Below, in pieces: positions 7,982 to 14,953 of a stretch of DNA of 24,201 nucleotides. Under the pieces are notes generated by a model. The model had not been told where the DNA came from, made no database searches, and saw nothing but the letters and a program-made list of their open reading frames with translations. Source of the stretch: JAZDKP01 sp043802925 (GTDB taxonomy: Bacteria; Fibrobacterota; OXYB2-FULL-49-7; JAEUSG01); assembly GCA_043802925.1 (NCBI GenBank), contig JAZDKP010000144.1:1-24201 (forward strand), given 5' to 3'. The first letter of the stretch is position 1, and each line of letters starts with the position of its first letter. Both the position numbers and the translations under genes were made by a program.

Positions 7982-8803
7982 TTATGCCTTTCGGAGAAAC
8001 CCTTCAATGAGCGCCACCAGATGGGGTTCCGCCTTGTTGGCGGTCGCAATGATTTCTTCGATATTGACGGGCTTAAGCGTATCGGGATCGCATTTGTCCG
8101 TGACCACGGAAACACCGAGTACTTTGAGCCCTGCATGGACGGCTACAATGACTTCGGGAACCGTGGACATTCCAACCACATCCGCGCCGAGTACGTGGAG
8201 CATGCGGTATTCCGCCGCGGTTTCGAGGCAGGGGCCGCTCATCATGGCATAGACGCCTTCGTGTACGGTAATGCCCTTCTCCTTTGCGGCCGCTTTAGCT
8301 ATAGTGCGTAACGCAGCGGTATAGGCGTCGAACAGGTCGGGAAAGCGCGCGCCGAGCCGGTTGTCGTTGCGGCCCACAAGCGGCGTGGTACCGAGCAGGT
8401 TGATGTGATCGCGGATAAGCATGAGGTCCCCGGGATTGTACGACAGGTTGATGCCGCCGCAGGCATTTGAGATCACGAGCGTATGGATACCAAGTTCCTT
8501 AAGTACCCGCACAGGATAGGTGATTTGCTGCAGGTCGTAGCCCTCGTAATAATGGAAACGGCCCTGCATGACCACCACGGGTTTGCCCGAAAGCGTGCCG
8601 AAGATAAGCTTGCCCGCGTGGGACTCCACAGTGGAGAGTGGAAAATGGGGGATGTCGGTGTAGTCAATCACGCAGGTCTTCTGTATCCGGTCCGCAAGGC
8701 GTCCCAGTCCTGTACCGAGAATAATCCCGAACAAGGGCTGAAAGGACGTCTTCTGTCGGATTGCGGTTGCGGATTCCCGGATTTTTTCGAAAAGATTTTC
8801 CAT
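7982..8803 (-). CDS. punA: Purine-nucleoside phosphorylase, trimeric (PNP/MTAP) family
   Basis: Phosphorolysis of purine nucleosides to base plus ribose-1-phosphate (salvage). The 273-aa protein has the family motifs: GTGLGRLAD (phosphate loop, about 30-38), HAGKLIFG, GRFHYYEGYD (residues 81-90), SNACGGINLSYNPGDLM, SGPCLETAAEYR with base-binding Glu194, and GADVVGMSTVPEVIVAVHAG. At the second purine-contacting position the protein has Asp236 (VVTDKCDPD), where the classical mammalian enzyme has Asn. The Glu retained in the GPxxET motif still argues for PNP rather than MTAP, but specificity is uncertain. GGAG lies 9 nt before the ATG, and the upstream yggU stop is 5 bp away. It sits unusually between yggU and ileS. 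Confidence 0.92.
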   Translation of the reverse strand: MENLFEKIRESATAIRQKTSFQPLFGIILGTGLGRLADRIQKTCVIDYTDIPHFPLSTVESHAGKLIFGTLSGKPVVVMQGRFHYYEGYDLQQITYPVRVLKELGIHTLVISNACGGINLSYNPGDLMLIRDHINLLGTTPLVGRNDNRLGARFPDLFDAYTAALRTIAKAAAKEKGITVHEGVYAMMSGPCLETAAEYRMLHVLGADVVGMSTVPEVIVAVHAGLKVLGVSVVTDKCDPDTLKPVNIEEIIATANKAEPHLVALIEGFLRKA

Positions 8804-8808
8804 GGTTA

Positions 8809-9051
8809 TTACTCCAGCCTAAGTTCGTTAATGCCGTTGATTTCGACCCGTTTATTCCGGGATGTGGTCCCGGACGTTATACGCACCGCGGACTTTGCCA
8901 CCCGTGCGGTTTTTGCCAGGAGCATGATGAGCGCTTCGTTCGCGGCATTGTCCACGGGTTTGGCCGCGACCCGGACTTTAAGCACGTTATTTTCAAATCC
9001 GGTAATCACGGTCTGCCGAGCGTTAGGTGAAAGCCGGACTGAAAGTGTCAT
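8809..9051 (-). CDS. yggU: DUF167/YggU-family small protein
   Basis: 80-aa protein matching the DUF167 (YggU) fold along its length. The conserved core KVRVAAKPVDNAANEALIMLLAKT (read in two parts: KVRVAAKPVDNAANEAL and IMLLAKT) is followed by the basic GTTSRNKRVEI strand. The function is unknown; the family is widespread and often found beside yggS/yggT. The start codon overlaps the divIVA stop as ATGA, so the two are translationally coupled. Confidence 0.92.
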   Translation of the reverse strand: MTLSVRLSPNARQTVITGFENNVLKVRVAAKPVDNAANEALIMLLAKTARVAKSAVRITSGTTSRNKRVEINGINELRLE

Positions 9052-9593
9052 GGCGTTTTGGCGCCCATGTCATGGGCCGAGGACAGGTGAATGGTGTGGT
9101 CGCGTCCATCGTCCGGTGCGTGCGAGGGACGGTCGGGCGCGTGCGTGTCCGAATCCATAAGGTGCAGCAGGTCGAGCTGTGACTTGATGAGCGTGCGGAA
9201 CTTGACGATGAAGGTGTTCTTCTGCTCTTTGAGCACTGTGCTGGAATCGCGTATTTCCTTCAGCGCTTTTTCCGCATCGCGCTTGATTTCCTCGGCGCGG
9301 ACTTCGGCCTCGCGGACAATAAGCGTTGCCTCATGTTGGGCCTGGACTTTGGATTCCTCCAGTGTTTTCTGTGAGCTTTGCATCATGTTGTGCAGTGTTG
9401 TTTCGAGCTTTTCGTACTTGGCGAGTTCGCGCTCCAGGCCCGAAATGCGGCCTGCATGCTCGTCCCGCTCCTTCATCAGCTCCTCGAACCGGTCCGCGAC
9501 CATCTCCAGGAAATGGCCAACCTCATCCGTTCGGTATCCCTTGAACCCGGTCTTGAAGGTCTGGCGTCGAATGTCCATGGCGGTCATCGGCAT
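9048..9593 (-). CDS. divIVA: DivIVA-domain coiled-coil protein
   Basis: 181-aa protein. The N-terminal DivIVA lipid-binding head is clear (about residues 1-60: TAMDIRRQTFKTGFKGY, then RTDEVGHFLEMV). A long coiled coil follows (about 28-135, with AEEIKRDAEKALKEI heptads), then a disordered, His/Asp-rich tail. In Gram-positives DivIVA marks negatively curved membrane and organises division sites, polar growth or chromosome anchoring; diderm homologues are less studied. GGGAGG lies about 7 nt before the ATG at 9593, supporting this start over a second Met two codons later. It lies 15 bp after yggT and overlaps yggU by 4 bp. The role in division is inferred from the family and from the yggS/yggT neighbourhood. 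Confidence 0.92.
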   Translation of the reverse strand: MPMTAMDIRRQTFKTGFKGYRTDEVGHFLEMVADRFEELMKERDEHAGRISGLERELAKYEKLETTLHNMMQSSQKTLEESKVQAQHEATLIVREAEVRAEEIKRDAEKALKEIRDSSTVLKEQKNTFIVKFRTLIKSQLDLLHLMDSDTHAPDRPSHAPDDGRDHTIHLSSAHDMGAKTP

Positions 9594-9608
9594 GGCGTCC
9601 CTCCCGTG

Positions 9609-9887
9609 TTAAAAAGAAAGGGTCATCAGCATCCGTTGAAGGAAGCCGATGACGAGGAAAATAAGAATGGGCGATAAATCAATGGGCATGTTCACATTGA
9701 AGCGCTCCAAGACCCGCATATAGAGGTCGCGGGCGGGCTGGAGGACCGGGTCCGTGACGCGAATGAGCCAGACGACGATTTTACTGTCGGAATCGATGCC
9801 CGGCACCCAGGAGAGTATGATGCGCATAAAGATGAGCATTTCGTACACACGCAGGAGCGCGACCAGGATTTGTATCAGCAAGCCCAT
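9609..9887 (-). CDS. yggT: YggT-family integral membrane protein
   Basis: 92-aa protein with two hydrophobic segments (about residues 2-28 and 68-90) separated by a loop. The YggT signature MRIILSWVPG follows the first, and a TDPVLQPAR loop lies between. YggT/YlmG/CCB3 proteins sit in the inner membrane and are linked to osmotic tolerance, division and cytochrome assembly in different lineages; no single function is settled. I chose the start at 9887 because it lies one base after the yggS stop (TGA-A-ATG), indicating coupling, and gives the usual family length. An in-frame extension to 9944 would overlap yggS and adds non-family sequence. Confidence 0.9.
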   Translation of the reverse strand: MGLLIQILVALLRVYEMLIFMRIILSWVPGIDSDSKIVVWLIRVTDPVLQPARDLYMRVLERFNVNMPIDLSPILIFLVIGFLQRMLMTLSF

Positions 9888-9888
9888 T

Positions 9889-10566
9889 TCATTCGCTTTC
9901 AAACAGAGCGCCGCCCACGCGGACCATGGTAGCGCCCTCTTCAACGGCTATTTCAAAGTCGCCCGACATGCCCATGGAGAGCCCGGGCAGAGGAAAACCC
10001 ATTTTCAGCATCGTCTCGCGTGTCATTCGTAACGAGCGGAACACATTGCGGATTTTTTCGGCTTCACCGGTGAACATGGCCATGGTCATAAGTCCGCGCA
10101 CCGAGATGTTCTTCATGGCCGTGGCCTGCGCGAGCGCTTCCGGCAGCTCGTCATGTTCGAAGCCGTGCTTTTGCACCTCCTGTGAGGCGTTTACCTGCAA
10201 CAGGACGGGCATGACCGTGCCTTCGGCGCGGCAGGCCGTATCAATCGCTGATAGCAGGCGAAGAGAATCCACGGATTGGATCATGTCCGCCATCCGGATC
10301 GCCTGCTTTACCTTGTTGGTTTGCAGGTGGCCGATGAAATGGACCGAAAAGCGTTCCTTCAGGAACGCGCTCTTTTCCGCAAGTTCCTGGACGCGGCTTT
10401 CGCCAACCACGGCAACGCCGGCTTGTTTCAATTCATCAATTTCTTCCAACGAACGCGTTTTGGTGACCGCGACCAGGGTGACGTCCAATGCGGTACGGCC
10501 GGACCGTTCTGCCGCAGCGGCAATCCGCTCTTTTATCCTCGATAAGTTCATTTTAATCAAAGACAT
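9889..10566 (-). CDS. yggS: YggS/PLPBP-family pyridoxal-phosphate homeostasis protein
   Basis: 225-aa PLP-binding TIM-barrel protein without known enzymatic activity; the family keeps vitamin B6 and amino-acid/keto-acid pools balanced. The PLP lysine is Lys36 in LVAVTKTRS, the same number as in E. coli YggS. Other conserved blocks are VGESRVQELAEK, HFIGHLQTNKVKQ, QSVDSLRLL, LLQVNASQEVQKHGF, GLMTMAMFT, LSMGMSGDFEIAVEEGATMVRVG. The start at 10566 aligns with the E. coli N-terminus (an IK-NL segment precedes the first helix) although no ribosome site is evident; Met6 at 10551 is the alternative. It is the first gene of the long leftward operon and follows a good promoter candidate. Confidence 0.93.
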   Translation of the reverse strand: MSLIKMNLSRIKERIAAAAERSGRTALDVTLVAVTKTRSLEEIDELKQAGVAVVGESRVQELAEKSAFLKERFSVHFIGHLQTNKVKQAIRMADMIQSVDSLRLLSAIDTACRAEGTVMPVLLQVNASQEVQKHGFEHDELPEALAQATAMKNISVRGLMTMAMFTGEAEKIRNVFRSLRMTRETMLKMGFPLPGLSMGMSGDFEIAVEEGATMVRVGGALFESE

Positions 10567-10577
10567 AAAGCGTGGAT

Positions 10578-10607
10578 AATATACAATAAGGGGATTTGGT
10601 CCGGCAA
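10578..10607 (-). promoter_or_regulatory. Candidate sigma-70 promoter of the yggS...lptC operon
   Basis: On the minus strand TTGCCG (10602-10607) and TATATT (10578-10583) are separated by 18 bp, close to the sigma-70 optimum. Transcription would start near 10571, only about 5 bp before the yggS start at 10566, so the mRNA would be almost leaderless for that start or have a 20-nt leader for the alternative start at 10551. It lies in the 102-bp gap between the CBM9-like gene and yggS, the largest gap in this minus-strand stretch. Confidence 0.5.
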
Positions 10608-10668
10608 CGACTTAAACGAGGTGGTAAGACGCCCGAAGACCCTTGTTTTAAAGAAAAAAAGAAAAGGG

Positions 10669-11322
10669 CTATTCTACGTAAAAACGCCAGATTCCGAAAG
10701 CCTTCACATTATGAAAGTCCGGTACGAGCGGTGGCGACCAGGCGTTCAGCGTCTGTTTGGGCGCAAAACCGTTGATGCGGAGGATATTGGCGCGCCAGGT
10801 GTCGCCCGGCTTTGGCGGAATGTTTTTTGAAAAGAACAGATCCGCGAAGTCCAGGGCCAGGATCACGATCCATTCCTTTTTTCCCTGGTCCCACTTTGAC
10901 GTGTGGCGAAAGCTTGTGGGGTTCCAGTCACGAAAACCCTGAAAGCGGGGGCCGCGGCGGTTGTCCTGGGTATCGTTCAGTATCAGCGCGTCAAACGAGG
11001 CGTTGAGCGGGTTCACCTGGAGTTCGTAATACACGCGGCCGAGGCCCAGGGGGTCCATGAACAGTTCGGCCACGCTTTCATCGTATAGATTTGCGTCGTG
11101 TTCTGTCAGCCGGGCCTCGGGATTGGCCGCCTCCATCTCAAAGCAGGCGTAAAGTGACGCGTCATCCCAGAGCAATCGAACCACGCTCTTTTCCGCGGGT
11201 GCGTTGCCGGTCACGGCCTCGCGCAGCGTCACGGCTTTCGCGTCCCAGAAGTCCGCGGGCGTTAATTTTTCAACGGACGGAAGCCCTGTTTTTTTCCTGA
11301 TTCCATATTCCGGTGTATCCAT
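10669..11322 (-). CDS. CBM9-like (DOMON-type) carbohydrate-binding protein without signal peptide
   Basis: 217-aa beta-rich protein with the pattern of the carbohydrate-binding module 9-like family. The family blocks are LTPADFWDAKAVTL, VVRLLWDDASLYACFEM, YDESVAELFMDPLG, VYYELQVNPLNASFDALIL, then a tryptophan-rich second half (GFRDWNPTSF, DTWRANILRINGF, LNAWSPPL, FHNVKAFGIWRFYV). Such modules usually bind sugars or haem in secreted enzymes, but here the protein is a single domain and starts directly without a signal peptide, so a cytoplasmic location is likely. AAAGGACC precedes the start. It lies 12 bp after the Yip1 gene and ends the methyltransferase-Yip1-CBM9 run. The ligand is unknown. 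Confidence 0.78.
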   Translation of the reverse strand: MDTPEYGIRKKTGLPSVEKLTPADFWDAKAVTLREAVTGNAPAEKSVVRLLWDDASLYACFEMEAANPEARLTEHDANLYDESVAELFMDPLGLGRVYYELQVNPLNASFDALILNDTQDNRRGPRFQGFRDWNPTSFRHTSKWDQGKKEWIVILALDFADLFFSKNIPPKPGDTWRANILRINGFAPKQTLNAWSPPLVPDFHNVKAFGIWRFYVE

Positions 11323-11334
11323 GATGCGGTCCTT

Positions 11335-12092
11335 TCAGCGATTGAACCATGGAACCATGTTCAAACCAACCAGAAAAAGCAGAACCAGGACGGCCAGCAC
11401 CACGCATGTAAAACAGAGGACAATGGGAATCAACACGGCCAGTGCGCTTTTTCCCGTGGTGGTGTTATGCGCCTCCCGAAGCCCGATGACATTGATGGCC
11501 AGCGCCCAAACAAAGCCCGTTAGTGTCCCTAAGACCGGAACAATGCCGAACAAAGCCGTGGCACCCTGTGCATAGGCATAGACTTTGAAGGTTGTGGGAT
11601 AGAGCCGGTGGGCGCCTCCGGCCAACTTGAGGCCGGCATGGAGAATGGCCGATACCAGAAAGAGCGCGATGGCGTTTACGAGAGGAATAAAAAGTATGGA
11701 AATTACGGGTAAAATGGAAGTTCCGAAAAGAGCTGGAAAGCGCTCTGCGGCCGAAGGCCACAGGAGGCCCGCGCAATATTGCCATAAGGAACCGAAAAGA
11801 CCGCCCACGGTTCCGCCGATGAGACCGAAAAGGAGGGCATTAAACAATGAGGCGTCCGACATCATTTGGCGGAAGGTCGCGGCCGGAGAAAAGAGCACCT
11901 CGCGCAGGGTGATGACGAAGGAGACGGGGTTGAAAAGATGCCCGTGCACTTCCCAGTCAGGCGTCGCTGAAAGTGTCGGGGTTGGGGGGGCACAGATCCC
12001 GCACCCGCTGGCGCGGTACCGAGCCGCATACCGCAAACGGTACAGAAAATCGCACCCGGGGAAGCCGCGACGCTGCAAAAAGGGCAGGTCAT
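11335..12092 (-). pseudogene. Zinc-ribbon plus Yip1-domain membrane protein, split by a frameshift
   Basis: Two reading frames together make one plausible protein. The first frame starts at 12092 (AGGAAC ribosome site) and encodes a zinc ribbon: MTCPFC then FCTVCGMRLG, a CX2C/CX2C pair. The second frame continues from about 11990 to 11335 and encodes a Yip1-type membrane domain: NPVSFVITLREVLFSPAATF, then about five hydrophobic segments. The frames meet at a run of seven C on the coding strand (11984-11990). One extra C there would fuse them into about 250 residues with a Ser/Pro linker. This could be a sequencing error, a recent mutation or slippage-based switching. Zinc-ribbon-Yip1 fusions are common in bacteria, with unknown function. 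It lies between the methyltransferase (9-bp gap) and the CBM9-like gene. Confidence 0.78.
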
Positions 12093-12101
12093 GCGTTGTT
12101 C

Positions 12102-12974
12102 CTATTTTCTGAAGATCAGGCCGAGCGAGGTCCCCCGGACCCCTGTGTAGTCTTGTATGTCAAGACCCGGTGCGGCCATCAGTTGTTCCATGCGGAAGGT
12201 GTTGTCGCCGTACACGCCCTGGACCGGCAACGCGCCCTCGAGTGTAAGGCCGGATGCAGTGATGAGATTCCGGACATCCACATTGCATTCGAGCAAGGCC
12301 CCGTTTTCCGGAAAGATGATGTCGAGCGTAATAATAAGGAGGCCGCCTTTTTTGAGCACACGCGCCATCTCCTTCATCATGCGTCCCTGCAGCGCGCGGT
12401 CCTCCGCGGTCTGCGGCGTGCGGAGTTCGTCCTTGACGTGTTGGGCGCGGCAGTGTTCGATGACCGAGACCGAAATGACGCGGTCAAAAGATTCGTCCGG
12501 CCCACTGATTCGCTCCATGCCTTCCACACGATAATCAATGGAAAGGCCATACTTGCGCGCCAACCGGCGGTCGATGCCGTGCCAGCCTGTGTTCTCCATG
12601 GGGTCGATGGCGCTCACCCGGCAGCCCAGTTCCGCGAACAGGTACTGGTTGGGTGCACGGCCACAACCCGCGTCGAGGACGGTAAGGCCGGGTGCAGGGT
12701 TGAGGTTGGATAGAACCCAGGGGTATTCCCAGTGTTTGTTGGGGCCGACCGGGCCCGCGCCGGGGTAGGAGAGGAGCTTTTTCATGACCCTGCGGTAGGC
12801 CGCGCTCTCTTTTTCCGCAGTGAGTGCGTAACTGTTTTGGCCCGAAGCGGACGGCATCTCCTGTGTACCGAAGGGCCGCGTGCAATAGGGCCGGCAAAGC
12901 GCAAATGCCACGCGTAACCGGCGAAGCCAGTTGACAAGAGGCATAGGCAGCGCCCGGGCGAGGGCTTCTTTCAT
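12102..12974 (-). CDS. Class I SAM-dependent methyltransferase
   Basis: 290-aa protein with a Rossmann-type SAM domain. Motif I is VLDAGCGRAPN (about residues 99-109); the acidic end of strand 2 is VSAIDPMENTG; FDRVISVSVIEHC is the motif IV region; EMARVLKKGGLLIITLDI is the motif VI/post region. The N-terminal 90 residues are basic and include a Trp-Arg-rich segment, with no signal peptide. AGAGGA precedes the ATG. It is the first gene of the methyltransferase-Yip1-CBM9 run and divergent from the BatD-like gene. The substrate is not evident; the layout resembles methyltransferases of lipid or polysaccharide metabolism, but that is only a suggestion. Confidence 0.87.
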   Translation of the reverse strand: MKEALARALPMPLVNWLRRLRVAFALCRPYCTRPFGTQEMPSASGQNSYALTAEKESAAYRRVMKKLLSYPGAGPVGPNKHWEYPWVLSNLNPAPGLTVLDAGCGRAPNQYLFAELGCRVSAIDPMENTGWHGIDRRLARKYGLSIDYRVEGMERISGPDESFDRVISVSVIEHCRAQHVKDELRTPQTAEDRALQGRMMKEMARVLKKGGLLIITLDIIFPENGALLECNVDVRNLITASGLTLEGALPVQGVYGDNTFRMEQLMAAPGLDIQDYTGVRGTSLGLIFRK

Positions 12975-13027
12975 GGTATTCCTCTCATGTGCGGGATGGT
13001 TTGCGCCATGGCATCCGTAGCAAATAC

Positions 13028-13064
13028 TTCAAGTTCCTTGAAAAAAAGTGTCTTATAATATAAT
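13028..13064 (+). promoter_or_regulatory. Putative promoter with a perfect 6-bp inverted repeat
   Basis: In the 101-bp gap between the divergent methyltransferase and BatD-like genes, TTCAAG (13028-13033) and CTTGAA (13037-13042) form a perfect inverted repeat with a 3-nt spacer. Two overlapping TATAAT hexamers follow (13054-13059 and 13059-13064). A TTGAAA -35-like element within the repeat gives a short 15-bp spacer to the second hexamer. Transcription would begin about 5-10 bp before the GTG start of the BatD-like gene. The inverted repeat could be an operator; this is inference. Confidence 0.4.
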
Positions 13065-13075
13065 TTTTACCTGTT

Positions 13076-14002
13076 GTGAATCATACTGCGATAGCATCCC
13101 TTCTCCTGCTGTTTTCCTTTGCGTTTTCCTTTGAAATCGCCCGAAGCGTTGACCGGACTTCGCTGACTCTCGGTGACCCGCTCTTGTTCAAGATTACCGC
13201 GACCCGGCAGCAGGGGCAAAAGCTCCTCTTTCCCGGCCCGGACGCCTCCTTTGGCAATTTTGAGTTGCGTGACCTCCGGAGCACCGAGGAGAAAAAGGGC
13301 GGGAACATTGTCGAGACCTACTTTTACACGCTCGCGACGTTCAAGCTGGGCGCCACCGTGATTCCAGCTATGCGCGTCGTCAACGCTGCGGACACTGCGG
13401 ATGCAAAAGCCACCGCACCCGTGGATATTATCATCAATAAAGTCGGGGCCGCAGATACAAGCGACATTGTGGACATCTATGGCCAGGAATCCGTGGGCCG
13501 GGGGTTCGGGTTCTACGCGGTCATTGTCGCGGTCGTCCTTCTCCTGGGACTTGCCGTCTATTTTTTCGACCGCTGGCTGCGGAAAAAAGGAACGTCGCCA
13601 TCCGCTCCCGTCGTCCCGCTTTCCCCAGAGGAACAGTTTGAAAAGGACATGCAAGAACTTGAAAGCGCACGCTTCCTTGAAAGAGGGGAGGTGAAGGAAT
13701 TCCACCTCCGGATATCGGAAATACTACGACGGTATCTCGGCGGCCGGCTCGGGTTTGAGGCGCTTGAGTCCACCACGTACGAGCTTTTTTCCGCGTTTCG
13801 GGCTAAAAACATGGATAAAGCGGCGCTTCGGTTTGTCGAGGAATTTTGTGAAATCAATGATCCCGTCAAGTTTGCCAAGTGGATTCCGGACACCGCGACT
13901 TCTGAAAAATTGCTTTTGCTCTCCCGTGAAATAGTGCAACGACTCACCCCTCTTCCTGCGCCTTCTTCCCAAGCCGCTCCTTTGACGGTTAAAACGGCCT
14001 GA
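13076..14002 (+). CDS. BatD-like signal-anchored membrane protein
   Basis: 308-aa protein starting with GTG. It has a signal peptide (about residues 1-19), a periplasmic beta-domain (about 20-140, with RTSLTLGDPLLFKITAT typical of the BatD/oxygen-tolerance repeat) and one transmembrane helix (about 145-165). A cytoplasmic helical domain follows (about 185-295: EVKEFHLRISEILRRYLGG, FEALESTTYELF, DPVKFAKWIPD). This is the architecture of BatD/DUF4381-type proteins that normally accompany MoxR ATPases and von Willebrand A-domain BatA/BatB proteins. None of those partners is in the window, so this is an orphan copy. The GTG has no ribosome site and lies 5-10 bp after the likely transcription start, so leaderless translation is possible. 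The function is unclear. Confidence 0.7.
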   Translation: MNHTAIASLLLLFSFAFSFEIARSVDRTSLTLGDPLLFKITATRQQGQKLLFPGPDASFGNFELRDLRSTEEKKGGNIVETYFYTLATFKLGATVIPAMRVVNAADTADAKATAPVDIIINKVGAADTSDIVDIYGQESVGRGFGFYAVIVAVVLLLGLAVYFFDRWLRKKGTSPSAPVVPLSPEEQFEKDMQELESARFLERGEVKEFHLRISEILRRYLGGRLGFEALESTTYELFSAFRAKNMDKAALRFVEEFCEINDPVKFAKWIPDTATSEKLLLLSREIVQRLTPLPAPSSQAAPLTVKTA

Positions 14003-14110
14003 AAAAGCGTTCCCGGGTTCAAAAAAGCATTTATTTCGGGAAATCGGCATTGTATTTTTTTATTTTATTCTTTCGGTATTTTTCAACTTACATTTAACCA
14101 AGGCAGGTCA

Positions 14111-14953
14111 TTGAGCGATGGAAAACGAAAAAAATACATAGACCTCCATATTCATTCAACCTATTCTGACGGCACGCTGACCGTTAAGGAAATCGTTGCC
14201 TACGCCTCCACTCGTGGATTGTTTGCCATTGCGCTGACCGATCACGACTGCGTCGCGGGGGTGAAAGAGATGACCACGGTTGCCGGCAGCATTGGCCTGG
14301 AGGTTGTCCCGGGAGTGGAGATCAGTTCCCTGTCCGACAATACGGACGTCCATTTGCTGGGGTATTTTGTAGACGTCAATAACGCGGACCTGGTCCGCAA
14401 ACTCGACGAGATTCGCATTATCCGCATTGAGCGGGCGCGACGGATCGTCGAACGCCTCAACCAAGGCGGCATGGCCCTGCGTTTTGAGCGGGTGCTCGAG
14501 TTCTCCAAGGGTTTTTCCATCGGCCGTCCCCATATCGCCGCAGCGCTCATTGCCGAGGAATACGTCAACAACTATTCCGAGGCCTTTGATAAGTACCTCG
14601 GCAACCATACCTCTTTCTACATTCCGGTCCAAAAACTTACGCCGCGTGACGCCATCGCGCTCATCCGGCAGGCGGGTGGGCTCGCGGTTCTGGCCCATCC
14701 CTTTGTTCTAGACCGCGACGACATCATTGACACGCTTGTGAACGAAGGGTTGGACGGCGTGGAAGTCTACTATCCCAAACAGCCTTTCAACATGCTCATA
14801 CATTATCGGGAAATCTGCCACAAATATAATTTGCTCGAGACCGGCGGCAGCGACTGCCACGGCCCGCATTTCGGCGAAATTTCGCTGGGTTCTGTCAAGA
14901 CGCCTGTTGGACTGCTGGAGAAAATGAAAAACCGGCTATCCAGCCGGGTCTAG
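14111..14953 (+). CDS. PHP-domain phosphoesterase (YciV/RNase AM-like)
   Basis: 280-aa PHP-superfamily metal phosphoesterase; YciV-type members remove nucleotides from 5'-RNA ends or hydrolyse 3',5'-bisphosphonucleosides. The metal-site residues are visible: His13/His15/Asp20 (LHIHSTYSDG), Asp44-His45-Asp46 (LTDHD), Glu70 (PGVEIS), His81 (VHLLGYF), His141 (IGRPHIAAAL), His196 (VLAHP) and Asp248/His250 (GGSDCHG). The length fits YciV (about 290). The start is TTG at 14111, supported by AAGG upstream and by the family N-terminus; a nearby ATG at 14118 is out of frame. The stop codon overlaps that of the convergent lipoprotein gene (shared CTAG at 14950-14953). Confidence 0.92.
   Translation: MSDGKRKKYIDLHIHSTYSDGTLTVKEIVAYASTRGLFAIALTDHDCVAGVKEMTTVAGSIGLEVVPGVEISSLSDNTDVHLLGYFVDVNNADLVRKLDEIRIIRIERARRIVERLNQGGMALRFERVLEFSKGFSIGRPHIAAALIAEEYVNNYSEAFDKYLGNHTSFYIPVQKLTPRDAIALIRQAGGLAVLAHPFVLDRDDIIDTLVNEGLDGVEVYYPKQPFNMLIHYREICHKYNLLETGGSDCHGPHFGEISLGSVKTPVGLLEKMKNRLSSRV

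Noticed and set aside
10635..10670. Terminator after the CBM9-like gene
   Set aside because: The A/T-rich run (CCTT...AAGGG) gives only a 4-5 bp stem with a long loop, so it was not called.
13067..13705. 212-codon minus-strand frame opposite the BatD-like gene
   Set aside because: Overlaps the promoter and signal peptide of the BatD-like gene and shows no domain.
14010..14070. Terminator after the BatD-like gene
   Set aside because: TTCCCG/CGGGAA arms have a 21-nt loop and the T-rich stretch comes 11 bases later with interruptions; too weak to call.
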